NCBI GenBank assembly: GCA_024516035.1
Contig: CM044956.1
Span: forward strand, 28,245,101 to 28,309,100
DNA: 64,000 bases
Source: Bactericera cockerelli
Taxonomy: Eukaryota > Arthropoda > Insecta > Hemiptera > Triozidae
Reading direction: 5' to 3'
Positions within the stretch are counted from its first letter, which is position 1; each line of letters opens with the position of its first letter. Shown piece by piece: positions 34,200 to 43,545 of the stretch. Made by a program: the position numbers and the translations under genes. The notes beneath the pieces are model-generated. The model was not told the origin of the DNA. It searched no databases and was given only the letters and a program-made list of their open reading frames with translations.

Positions 34200-34430
34200 A
34201 AAATCAAATTCTTAGTACAACCGTTCAAGAGTTATGAATTGTGACAGACGCGCGCGGCTACGGAAAAGGCTCGGCAATAGGTTTTTTCTTCTATGAACAA
34301 AACCTAAAAGAAGAGAAAAGTATAGAGATACAAAATTATCCGAACTGCGGGTTAATTGCTTATGACAATTTCTTCCACCCAACTCTTACTTAGTGTTACA
34401 ATATTTGTGTAGCACCCTGTATTCAATAAG
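34200..34430. other. Unassigned DNA with solo terminal motifs
   Basis: ATTATCCGAACTGCGG near 34337 matches the terminal motif of locus 3 (38828). CACCCTGTA near 34414 matches a CAGGGTG-type transposon end followed by TA. Neither can be joined to a full element. Confidence 0.3.
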
Positions 34431-34853
34431 TGCTAAACATATTCTCAAGCCTGCACCGCGACACTAGAAAGTTGTCCCGAATCACAGGAAGAAATAAACA
34501 AGCGCATTTAACATGCTCTGACACGGTGATCCTCAATGTGATTCCGTGGACCACATCATAAACCATCGCAACTTATCTCGTATTAGGTCTTTAGCTTGTA
34601 TCTCATTGTTTCAATAATTTTCATTCATTTTTGTGCACGTTGAACAAAACGGGCTCACTAAAGAGAATATATTATGTGTACTTGCTGAATAAATAAGTAC
34701 CTATACCTATGGTGACGAGTGTTTCAGTTAATCAAAGAAAGATGTCATTGATTTCCAGGTTTGAGTGCTTGCCTTAACGCGCTCCTCCCAAGGTCTTATG
34801 TAATTAGTCCATTCATTGTTTTGAGGCTACGTATAGTTCGTGCGGAAAATAAA
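34431..34853. other. Unassigned DNA
   Basis: No gene was recognised. A short open frame from 34761 runs into the terminal array of the next element and is not a gene. Confidence 0.3.
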
Positions 34854-35476
34854 ATGTATGAGTTCGGTGCGCTAAAAGGTCACGTTGAATTCGTGCGCCT
34901 AAAAAGGTCATGTATGAATCGGTGCCCTGGTACTTGCCTGATGATCAGTATTATAGTATTTTTCTTATAGCATGGCCTTCAATGTATTTTACCTAACCTA
35001 TATAAACCAGATGCCTTCATTGTATTTTACCTAACCTACTATAAACCCAAGGCATGGCTTCATTGTATTTACTAACCCTACTATAAACCAAGGCTGGCTT
35101 CATTGTTTTACTACCTACTATAAACCAAGGCATGGCTTCTTTGTATTTTACCTAACCTACTATAACCAAGGCAAGGCCTTCATTGTATTTACCTAACCTA
35201 TATAAACCAAGGCATGGCCTTCATTGTATTTTACCTAACCCTACTATTAACCTAGGCATGGCCTTCAGGAGGAAATGGACAGCTTGCTGAATGTAACTGT
35301 CCACAACATATCTACTAACTTATTAACGCAGGATGACTGTTAACAAGCAACAGAGTACATTATAAAAAACAATCAATTTATAAGTCATTAGACCGCACGA
35401 ACTCATACATCACTTTTTCGGCGGCACCGAATTCATACATGCGAAAAAGGTGCGAGTAATCTCGCACCGAATCACC
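34854..35476. repeat. Satellite element with ATGTATGARTTCGGTGC terminal arrays (locus 2)
   Basis: The left array (34854-34925) has ATGTATGAGTTCGGTGCG, GAATTCGTGCGC and ATGTATGAATCGGTGC, separated by 'ctaaaaggtca'-type spacers. The right array (35388-35470) has the same motifs inverted (GCACGAACTCATACAT, GCACCGAATTCATACAT). Between them, 34972-35270 holds about seven satellite units of 37-44 bp (GGCATGGCCTTCATTG, TATTTTACCTAACC, ATAAACC). Unit lengths differ by scattered single-base losses. The layout is the same as locus 1 but the terminal motif differs. Confidence 0.6.
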
Positions 35477-36533
35477 TATTGCCGTTTTGCATAATACATG
35501 ATTTTCAAATTACGATCACAGGTAAAGCTGGCATAGATAGGTCTTGGATGTGATCCGAGAATGTAGCAGAATGGTATGTACTGTCGCCTGCTAGTCTACC
35601 AGTTTGTACCTACCCCGGACACTTCGATTATTCAAGCGATGTAGTATGTGTTGTGTATGTATGTATGCGTCTACCTAACAACAAGACCTATATTTATTCA
35701 TTTATAATACCGATCCTCTAAGAGCCTTTCTATACGTATAGGTGGCTAATTTACCTGTCTTCTGATGGAGGAAGGTGAGAAAGAGAGAGAGATAGATAGA
35801 GAGGAGGGGGGGGGGGGGGAGAGAAAAGGTGTGGCCCCGTATGTGGAAGTTATGGATCATCCGAGAGGTCCAGAGCTTTTATTATTATTATGACTTTGGA
35901 AACTTTAATGTTTATGTTTCCACACATAACCAGTGACGTATTGAAGAATAGAGGATTAGGAAGCTCCAGATGTACCCTAGGTACTATTACAAGTTTGTTT
36001 ATATTTAAGAGTATCAGATACTAGATCTCGGTAGCTGTCTAGAATTCAAAAATACCTATAATATATATCATATTGCACACCATCTAACACCTAGAGAAAG
36101 AAACCTTTGTAGAAAAATCGAGCTTTTTATTATAGGTATTTCAGTTTTCTATTACCTTATATAATAAAATTTGAGCTTTCTATATAAGTAGGTATTTCAG
36201 CTTTTGATCCAGTATTTTAAGATAATGCCAACATCATTGTTCATTTATAGGCACAACGGCTAGGTGTGCGGCACAGTACATTCACCGAGGCATGGCCGTG
36301 CTCGTAAAAGCAAAAAATTTGGTAGTTATGTATTTATTGATAGTTAATTTGATGCATTGCTTTTTTCACTTCATATATATTTATGGCTATCAAATACAAA
36401 AATATGTGTGATAATCTAATCATCTCTATCTCCAATTGGCATAGATAAATGAGGTGAGTAGATAATATTTATTCTGAAGCCGTGGCCACGCCACTGCTTC
36501 CGAGCAAGTTTCTATCTATGTAGTGTAGGCACA
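35477..36533. other. Unassigned DNA with GA and G tracts
   Basis: A purine tract ('gagagagagatagataga', then an uninterrupted G-run of about 14) lies at 35778-35822. 'gaggcatggccgtg' near 36288 and 'gccgtggccacgcc' near 36480 resemble Helitron 3' subterminal motifs, without a hairpin and CTAG end. No gene was recognised. Confidence 0.35.
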
Positions 36534-36917
36534 GTGACATCTATCTACGAATCTATTGATATTTATTTAATGTCTATTTCATTAATGTCTCGCGAAGTAA
36601 GTGTGAGCATTACACTTTTTCTAATAAATAATGAAAAATGGGTACTTAAACATACAGGGTTTATCAGAAAGAGTCTCCAAGAGCTTCTTAAAAAGCATAA
36701 TATTAACTCATTAAGCAAATGTAGCATTCCATTAAATTATTTGAAACACTCTTTTCCATTGTGTGAGCTTGGAATAATTAACTCATTAAGCAAATGTAGC
36801 ATTCCATTAAATTATTTGAAACACTCTTTTCCATTGTGTGAGCTTGGAATAATGACCAAGGAAATATTCTTTAAGTCAGTGCTTACCTGTAAAGCCTTTC
36901 TTATTGGCGTAATTTAA
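36534..36917 (+). CDS. Uncertain open frame with a duplicated segment
   Basis: An ATG-initiated frame of 127 codons has no recognised domain. It contains a perfect in-frame 75-bp tandem duplication, so the segment NSLSKCSIPLNYLKHSFPL plus CELGI occurs twice. An open frame of this length can arise by chance in AT-rich DNA and there are no splice or promoter signals. It is listed only because the duplication preserves the frame. Confidence 0.15.
   Translation: MTSIYESIDIYLMSISLMSREVSVSITLFLINNEKWVLKHTGFIRKSLQELLKKHNINSLSKCSIPLNYLKHSFPLCELGIINSLSKCSIPLNYLKHSFPLCELGIMTKEIFFKSVLTCKAFLIGVI
36706..36852. repeat. 75-bp tandem duplication
   Basis: The 75 bases from 36706 are repeated from 36781 to about 36852 without mismatch ('actcattaagcaaatgtagc', then 'cattccattaaattatttga'). 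The identity of the two copies indicates a recent event, or an assembly artefact. Confidence 0.9.
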
Positions 36918-37117
36918 TCAAAAACAGCCTTTATTATAGGTATACGACACAATTATTTCTCTAATTTGAATTGAATTATCTAAGTACTTCCTGCAGATAA
37001 AAAAAGAAAATCTCTACAGCCGTTGAACCCCTAATAACCTGAGTTTATCACTAAATATCATCTGAGTTTATCACTAAATATTACCTTAAAAATTGATAAT
37101 GTTAAAGTTTTACTTAC

Positions 37118-37349
37118 CTCTTGTTGATGTTGGCTTATGTCCAGCATCTTCTAATCTCTGAAACGTCAAGTCTTCTCTAGATGGATCCTGTTGAAGCCTT
37201 CCCATGTCCATTGTGTTATTTTCTATGTTGTGATTACTAAAGTATTACTGATACTTGCTCTGAACCACCCCGTACATTATACACAGGTAGGTGCTCTGCA
37301 GAGTGGAGCAGTGGTGGCTGTGTTCAGTTAGGCTGTGGTCTGGTGAGGA
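37118..37349 (-). CDS. Start-codon exon of unidentified host gene
   Basis: On the minus strand a strong acceptor (CTTTTGATTTCAG) precedes 37349 and a strong donor (AAGAG/GTAAGTA) follows 37118. The 232-bp exon has about 138 bases of 5' UTR. An upstream TAA is in frame, which supports translation starting at the ATG at 37211 (context ACACAATGG). The frame reads MDMGRLQQDPSREDLTFQRL, then EDAGHKPTSTR, with one base of a split codon. The N-terminus is polar, with no signal peptide or membrane segment, so a cytosolic N-terminus is inferred. The family is not recognised. It fits as the first coding exon of a gene continuing to lower coordinates, perhaps to 16808-16938. Confidence 0.6.
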
Positions 37350-37689
37350 CTGAAATCAAAAGCAAACGAATTACAACAAATAGGTAATCTTGGAAGTTGA
37401 GATAAATAGCATAGGTAAAATCATATTGACCACAGTTCTCGTATCATAATTATGATTTTCCAAATAGTTGGTTTGTCTGTTTATCAGTTCTTCACGCGAT
37501 AACTCATAGCGGATGGAAATGTTCAATATTGATAAATATTGAAACGTGGTAGCATAGTACATAATAATCCTCATTGGGTATTTTAAAATAAATTTCTTGT
37601 CATATTTCTGAGTGTAAAACTTTTTTTTTTTAAATGTGACATGAAGAAAGAATAATTATCCACTGAAATCTTCTTGATTTTTACTTCGA
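37350..37689. other. Probable intron upstream of the start exon
   Basis: No separate gene was recognised. Open frames on the minus strand here are AT-rich and domain-less. Confidence 0.35.
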
Positions 37690-38135
37690 TAGATGTATAA
37701 TAATCAGAAATCGAAAGTATTGTGTTCGTTTTTGCAACAAAAATATATTTTTTTGCTCCGATCTCAATATTTTCATGTTTCTGTTTCATAACCTCCTGAG
37801 CAACTTTGGTTTATGTCTGACGAAATTTGTACACATATTAGGAGACGTATTGTAGATGGTCCCATTTTAAATTCATCAACTTCGTACTAGCGGTTCTTGG
37901 TGATAGAGACCATTGACCTCTAACTTTTTACTTTAACGCTTATATCTTGTGAACGGTACACCCGATTTTGATGAAATTTTGTATGTATATGCCTAGAAAC
38001 GTTTTTACATAGTATATTTATTTTTTATTTATAGTTCAGCCTTATATTTAAGAAAGCGCGAAAATTGCCTAGTGTAAGGAATGTGAATCGATCACGAGGA
38101 AGTTTTGTGTCCATAATTGGCAGTGTATTTTGAAT
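37690..38135 (+). repeat. R1 dispersed repeat copy
   Basis: It opens 'agaaatcgaaagtattgtgt', keeps 'tcataacctcctgagcaa', 'gatggtcccattttaaattc', 'cttgtgaacggtacacccga', and closes 'cacgaggaagttttgtgtcc', 'ataattggcagtgt'. Part of the middle is deleted. Confidence 0.75.
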
Positions 38136-38827
38136 TCACATATCCCAACCCTCACTACACCACGGGTGTAAACTATTTATGTATGCCCCCTCAGTAATGA
38201 GCTTTATGAATATTTAGACTGAAATATGTGTATGTAAACTATATTATCTCTTGCCATCATATTGGCTGGATCTATGCCATAAATATTTGTAATAATCATA
38301 CATGTACAGGGTAGAATAGAAATCTGTTGCCTTTGATTAGACTATTCAGGGTGGGGTGATGGTTGTTCTTCGTCTTAGGGACAGGGAAGTCCTTGGATTA
38401 CTGGAATACTATACTACAGGGTATACATTAATAATTCAGGATTATGTTTCTGGGTAAAATTGAGGAAATTCAAATTATATTTTAATTCCAAATAAAATTT
38501 ATTTGGATAACGTTTTCAGGGTGTTTTTACTCATGCTAAGTGTAACTTTCATTCTTTCTTTGACAAACCCTATACAAGTCCTAAACAGTGCCTAGAACAT
38601 TCAAATTGCTTTCTTTGACCTAACTGGCATGACAGGTATTTACGATTTCCTGATTATTTGAAACAACTTTTACTGTTTGAAGTGCTTTTTAATGACTTTT
38701 TGCAACTATAGAGGCTACTGACTGCCTGCTCTCATGAATCAGTTTGTGCATAATTTGAAGGTTCCAGGTATTTGAAGCTATGACAATACAGGTATTTCAA
38801 AGATTTACCACTACAAACCTTATCTCC
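38136..38827. other. Unassigned DNA with CAGGGT motifs
   Basis: CAGGG motifs occur at about 38316, 38347, 38418 and 38518 ('acaggg' or 'tcagggtg'). This may be a cluster of solo ends of CAGGGTG-type elements, or chance. No gene was recognised. Confidence 0.3.
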
Positions 38828-39020
38828 AGCGGCTGTATCCGATCTGCGGTCAAGTGGTAGATGTCTAAAAATCGGACATCCGAACTGCGGTCATAGAAAC
38901 ATCCGAGCTGCGTTTTTTTTAAACGTCCGAACTGCGGTCACTAATATATCCTAACCCTACTATATTCTTGAGGCATGGCCTTCTATGTATATTACCTAAC
39001 CCTACTATATTCTTGAGGTA
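38828..39020. repeat. Satellite element with ATCCGAACTGCGGTC array (locus 3)
   Basis: GTATCCGATCTGCGGTCA, ACATCCGAACTGCGGTCA, ACATCCGAGCTGCG and ACGTCCGAACTGCGGTCA follow one another at 38838-38940. They run directly into about two satellite units (CCTAACCCTACTATATTC, TTGAGGCATGGCCTTC). No inverted array is seen on the far side, so the copy is half or differently built. Confidence 0.55.
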
Positions 39021-39257
39021 TTATGAATATGTAATTTAACAGTTCAATAATATAGGGGTTTATTCTGATCATTTTTTGATAACTAGTACTTTTTAGAAAC
39101 CAGCCCCAATTTACCGGTATTTTTGGGGGGGGATCTGGTTTTCATTTCATTCATAGAAAGTCGTGTGATGTTCACACGAGTTTATTTTACTATAGTAGGG
39201 ATTTAATTCTGTCTGTTTCAAAGGTGCGAATAGAGTGAGCAGGAAAGTGGTCAGTGC

Positions 39258-39301
39258 GATAATGTAACAACCTCAAGGTCATCCGAGGTTGTTACATTAT
39301 C
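39258..39301. other. Perfect 17-bp hairpin
   Basis: GATAATGTAACAACCTC is followed, after a 10-base loop, by its exact reverse complement. It is not part of any recognised transposon end. It may be a cruciform, an RNA hairpin or the relic of an inverted duplication. Confidence 0.7.
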
Positions 39302-39494
39302 CTCCCATTTGGGATTGGGACCACGTAATAATACGTCTTGGGCCTACTGCTGGAACACTGGGACAAATTAATCCTAGTCGGGCAGTATCTATAAATAAGA
39401 AATATAGGTATTATTACTAATATTATTATTAATTTCTAATGCTACGTATCTTGCCCTATAATCCCTTGTACGTGGTAGAAGTACAAAAGCAAAT

Positions 39495-39965
39495 AAGTGA
39501 GATTTGAGAGTCTCCACTTCTTTGCTAGACACAGGAGTCATGGTGTCTATGGAGTGAGATTTGAGAGTCTCCACTTCTTTGCTAGACGCAGGAGTCATGG
39601 TGTCTATGGAGTGAGATTTGAGAGTCTCCACTTCTTTGCTAGACGCAGGAGTCATGGTGTCTATGGAGTGAGATTTGAGAGTCTCCACTTCTTTGCTAGA
39701 CGCAGGAGTCATGGTGTCTATGGAGTGAGATTTGAGAGTCTCCACTTCTTTGCTAGACGCAGGAGTCATGGTGTCTATGGAGTGAGATTTGAGAGTCTCC
39801 ACTTCTTTGCTAGACGCAGGGTCGCAGGAGTCATGATGGTGTCTATGGAGTGAGATTTGAGAGTCTCCACTTCTCTGCTAGACGCAGGAATCATGGTGTC
39901 TATTGAGTGAGATTTGAGAGTCTCCACTTCTCTGCTAGACGCAGGAGTCATGGTGTCTATGACAA
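39495..39965. repeat. 8-unit minisatellite, 57-bp unit
   Basis: About eight units carry 'gtgagatttgagagtctcca' and 'cttctttgctagacgcagga', with 57-bp periodicity. One unit near 39820 has a 9-bp insertion and a 3-bp insertion follows, both multiples of three. Two outer units have TCTCTGCTAG for TTTGCTAG. The minus strand (39389-39802, unit VETLKSHSIDTMTPASSKE) and one plus-strand frame are both open across the array. Start, splice and domain evidence are lacking, so it is annotated as a repeat only. Confidence 0.9.
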
Positions 39966-40656
39966 CAAATGTGAGGGTCTCAGGATCCCCATTCCCCATT
40001 CAGAAAAGATCGCGTGAGAAAGAGAGGCAACAAGCCAGCAGCATTTCGGGACTTTCAAACACATACTGAATACCTACCTCTGTGCTGGGTGTACGGTAGG
40101 ACCGGAAACTGGGGACCCTAATAAAATCTATTAATTAATATGACATAGTCAAATTATTATTGTTACCTATTATTAGGCTTCAAGATGAGATTTCCAGGTT
40201 TGGATAAAAAGAGAGAAGAGGAAAGGTACATTTTAACCCCTTCAGGCTCTGAGAGTGATTTTTTTTTTTAATTTTAAGGCAAACATAATATAATAATTAT
40301 GTTTCGTAGTGAAGCAAAAAGAGTTATCAGGGTAAAAAAACGAGTTGAGTATTACCTAACTATAGTATGGTAAAAAAAAAGATAATATAAGTACTGATTG
40401 ACATAATTTTACTATCCTATATGAAAAAACTAGGAAATATATAATATAATTATGTTGGAGAGTTAAATCTGAAACGAATCGATCCAATAACGAATTATGG
40501 ATAGAATATTTGCAGTGTAATAATTCAATAACTCATTTTTATTTTTGAATCAGTCCAAATGTAAAACATGATAAAAACTTTATCTCTGCATAGGTCCTCT
40601 ACACAAAAGAGACCAAACAAAATCAAAGGGGTTAAATAGAATCCTGAGAGATAGAT
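39966..40656. other. Unassigned DNA
   Basis: No gene was recognised. A T-run lies at 40260. Confidence 0.4.
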
Positions 40657-40884
40657 ATGGACCCAGGTGTAGCAAGGGCCCCCCGCGGTGGGCAGCGATA
40701 TATAGCAAGGCCCCCCGCTGCCAAGTACCACCTCGTAAACCCCCATGAGGCTTCGGAGATGTGTAGAATGCTACCGGCCAAAATATTGTTCAAGGTCGGG
40801 AGGGGCAGGAATTTTAATGATGGAATAAAAACCAAGTTCCCGAGAACTGACTGGCAGAAAATCACATGCTGGTGTCAGTACTGA
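40657..40884 (+). other. GC-rich patch of unknown origin
   Basis: A sharply GC-rich patch holds two near repeats ('agcaagggccccccgc', 'agcaaggccccccgctgcc'). The 75-codon open frame (MDPGVARAPRGGQRYIARPP...) matches no family known to me. It could be a retroposed fragment. Confidence 0.3.
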
Positions 40885-41154
40885 GAAAATAGAGTTTCAA
40901 ATATTGGATTACAAGTTGACATTTGTGACGAAATGTGAGCGAAATGTTTTCTATCTCTATTCTGATTCTAAAGATGGTAGGTACATGTGTATGTGTATTG
41001 CCCATGTATTTATTTTATCTATGTTGTTTATCTTTTTTTCTTGTTAATATTGTTTTCAATTTTGTATTTTAATTTTTATTATTACTACTTGTTTGTAATA
41101 AATAATTATGTCCTATTAATAAAGAATTCAATAAAAACAATAAAAAACCAGAAA

Positions 41155-41240
41155 TGTTCTCAGCTCATTATTGAAAAAAAAACAGACCGAAAACAATACT
41201 TTCTATAACTTTCCGGTAATAGAAAGTAATCACACATCAT
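41155..41240. repeat. R1 terminal hairpin fragment
   Basis: ACTTTCTATAACTTTCCGG is followed by TAATAGAAAGT, forming ACTTTCTAT/ATAGAAAGT arms. A related hairpin occurs at 61290-61335 and, altered, at the left end of the fullest R1 copy. Confidence 0.5.
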
Positions 41241-41467
41241 GCACAAGTATTATTAGAGTACAATAAAGTACACTATTCAAAATAAATTATTATTAGAGGG
41301 ATTATTACTGTGGGTAACCAGTCTGCACATTTCCTTCATAACTAACTTAATGCATCAAAATTCCAAGTCGTTTCCTATTCCCTATAACATAAATACTTCT
41401 GAATATCTATTTTTATGAATTCATCAGTAAAACAGAAAAATGATAAGTTGTTCTTCGATGTACTTAC
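41241..41467. other. Unassigned DNA
   Basis: No gene feature was recognised. If the next exon is real this is the start of its intron on the minus strand. Confidence 0.3.
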
Positions 41468-41562
41468 ATGGAAATCAGAACATAGCTGGACAGACTCTTC
41501 CAACTTATTGGCTCCCTTCAGCAGGCAGTAGTTCTGAAAATTCATGCCAACAACACTGACCT
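41468..41562 (-). CDS. Candidate internal exon, unidentified gene
   Basis: On the minus strand an acceptor with a pyrimidine-rich lead (GCTCTTTATTATCAG) opens a 95-bp segment closed by CAT/GTAAGTA. The frame that stays open reads VSVVGMNFQNYCLLKGANKL, then EESVQLCSDFH, starting with two bases of a split codon and ending in phase 0. The residue composition looks protein-like. Its place upstream of the ATG-bearing exon at 37118-37349 means it would be a 5' UTR exon, an alternative N-terminus or part of another gene. The family is not recognised. Confidence 0.35.
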
Positions 41563-42799
41563 CTGATAATAAAGAGCAACAGACAGAACTGGCAGTAGAT
41601 TTTCTTTTCATCTCACCCACAAGACTTCTTGTTATCAAAGCTCATCACCATTAGATACAAAACACAAAAAAAATGTTCAAGAACGACTGAAAGTTCTGAA
41701 CTTGCAATTCTTCAAGTACCAAAGATAATTTAAAATGTTATTATGTAAGCTCATATATTATAGATTGATCATTTGGAATTAAGCTTTACTAAATGCATTG
41801 CCACGTAATGAGTGATAGATAATACTATGGTATCAGTCATTAGCTCATTAGGTGTGAACGCAAGATCCCCGAATGGAGAACGCACCATCCAGCCAATCTC
41901 CACAGGATGCATGGTATCATTACACTTCTCTAGTGGATAACATTGCGCTACTTATAGTAATTACTTGGACCCTTTCACATCTGTGCCGTGTGCCCTACGA
42001 AACATTAAAGTTCAGCGTTACTTGAAGGTTTGGAAAATTGTTCATTACATGTAGAACCTGACTGAAATGATCTGTATCATGAGGACAGTCTAAATGTGTA
42101 ATTTTACAGTATAAAATTATGGAAAAACTATCAGGAAAGCCAAAAAAGTCTAGGATACACTTACGTCATGATAATTTACACCGAGACAACGGACAATGAA
42201 GCGTTCAAGTAGCATTTGGTGGGAAAAGTCAATAATTTGTCCTTTGAAGAAACAACAAATCGTAGAAAGCTGCACTCTTTGTTCCCATTGGAGTTATTAA
42301 AGTAACTAGATGTGAAAGGGCTGCATGTAGAGAGCTAGGTTTTGAGTCAGCTAGATAACTCCACCATTCAGTTTACCATCATTAGAGGCAAAGTAATTAG
42401 AATTAGCCAGGTATGAGAGTGTAGAAAATCTTCCACATCCATAATTAAAAATTAGATGAGATCTTCTCGCTCTATTCAAAATGACGACGCGACGGCTGCT
42501 CATACAATGTATGAATACCAATGTGTGTATGCTCCGCTGTTTTTGTCTACAAACATATCAAAATTGCACATCCCAGTATCATTGTAACATATCTGGGCAT
42601 GCATTATGCCTACCTTATTATGAGAAAAACATGGAAACGTAGGTTACAGATAGTCAGTATTTAAAACAGAAAGTGAGAAGTTGTACCTACTACATATTGT
42701 ACGTATACATGAATACAGCCATACCAAAAGTAAACAGGTAATTGAGCTCAAATAATTAAGGTTGTAAAAGATTAAAATAGGAATGACAAAAAGCTGGTG
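41563..42799. other. Unassigned DNA
   Basis: No gene or delimited element was recognised. Confidence 0.35.
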
Positions 42800-43545
42800 C
42801 CACATTTTACTTCCGAGAAATTTCTAATATTAGAAATCGGAAGTATTGTGTTCGTTTTTTGTAAAAAAAAAATATTTTTTTGCTCCGATTTCAATTTTTT
42901 TCATATTTCTGGACGTTTCATAACCTCCTGAGCAAATTTGGTTTTGTGTCCGTCTGTCGGTCTGTCGGTCTGTCGGTCTGTCTGTCTGTCTGTTAAAACG
43001 ATTCCTTGTAACGCGCAAATCTCGGAAACTACTCGACCGATTTTGATGAAATTTTGTAAACATCTAGGAGACATTCTGTAGATGGTCCCATTTTAAATTC
43101 ATCGAATTCGTACTAGCGGCTCTGGGTGAAAGAGACCATGCGCCTGACCACTAACTTTTTACTTAAATGCTTATATCTCGTGAACGGTACACCCGATTTT
43201 GATGAAATTTTGTATGTATATGCATATTAATGTTCTACACAGGCTTTTTATATTTTCTTTTTAATTAATCATAATTTGACTCTGATATTTAAGAAAATCC
43301 GCAATTTTGGACAATAAAGTCAAAAAATAAGAACCACGACTTGCCGATACAGAATTTTTTGTAGAATCTATAGAATGTAGAAAAAACGGTTTTCTACCAT
43401 ATAAAACAAATTTGAAGAAAATCGGTTCAGCCGTTTCGGAGATACAAGTAATTTAGTATAAAAACTCAAAATTCGCACGTGTACACAATGTGAAACAATC
43501 ACGAGGAAGTATTGTGTCCATAATTGGCAGTGTTTTCAAATGTAG
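42800..43545 (+). repeat. R1 dispersed repeat, fullest copy
   Basis: The ~745-bp copy starts at a degenerate hairpin (ACTTCCGAGAAATTTCTA / TTAGAAATCGGAAGT) and ends GAGGAAGTATTGTGTCCATA followed by ATTGGCAGTGT. GGAAGTATTGTGTTC near the left and GGAAGTATTGTGTCC near the right are direct repeats. Inside are a CTGTCTGT/CGGTCTGT microsatellite (42950-42994) and three 'accgattttgatgaaat' phrases. It has no coding capacity. The class is uncertain: the CACTGCC start on the opposite strand hints at a CACTA-like DNA transposon, but no partner inverted repeat confirms it. Confidence 0.7.

Noticed and set aside
33590..35270. Telomeric TTAGG-type repeat because of CCTAACCCTA
   Set aside because: The motif is only part of a ~44-bp unit and is not tandem by itself.
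42830..43063. Open frame with DRPTDRQTDRRTQNQ
   Set aside because: It is the translation of the CTGT microsatellite inside R1; the same motif appears at 5852-6208.
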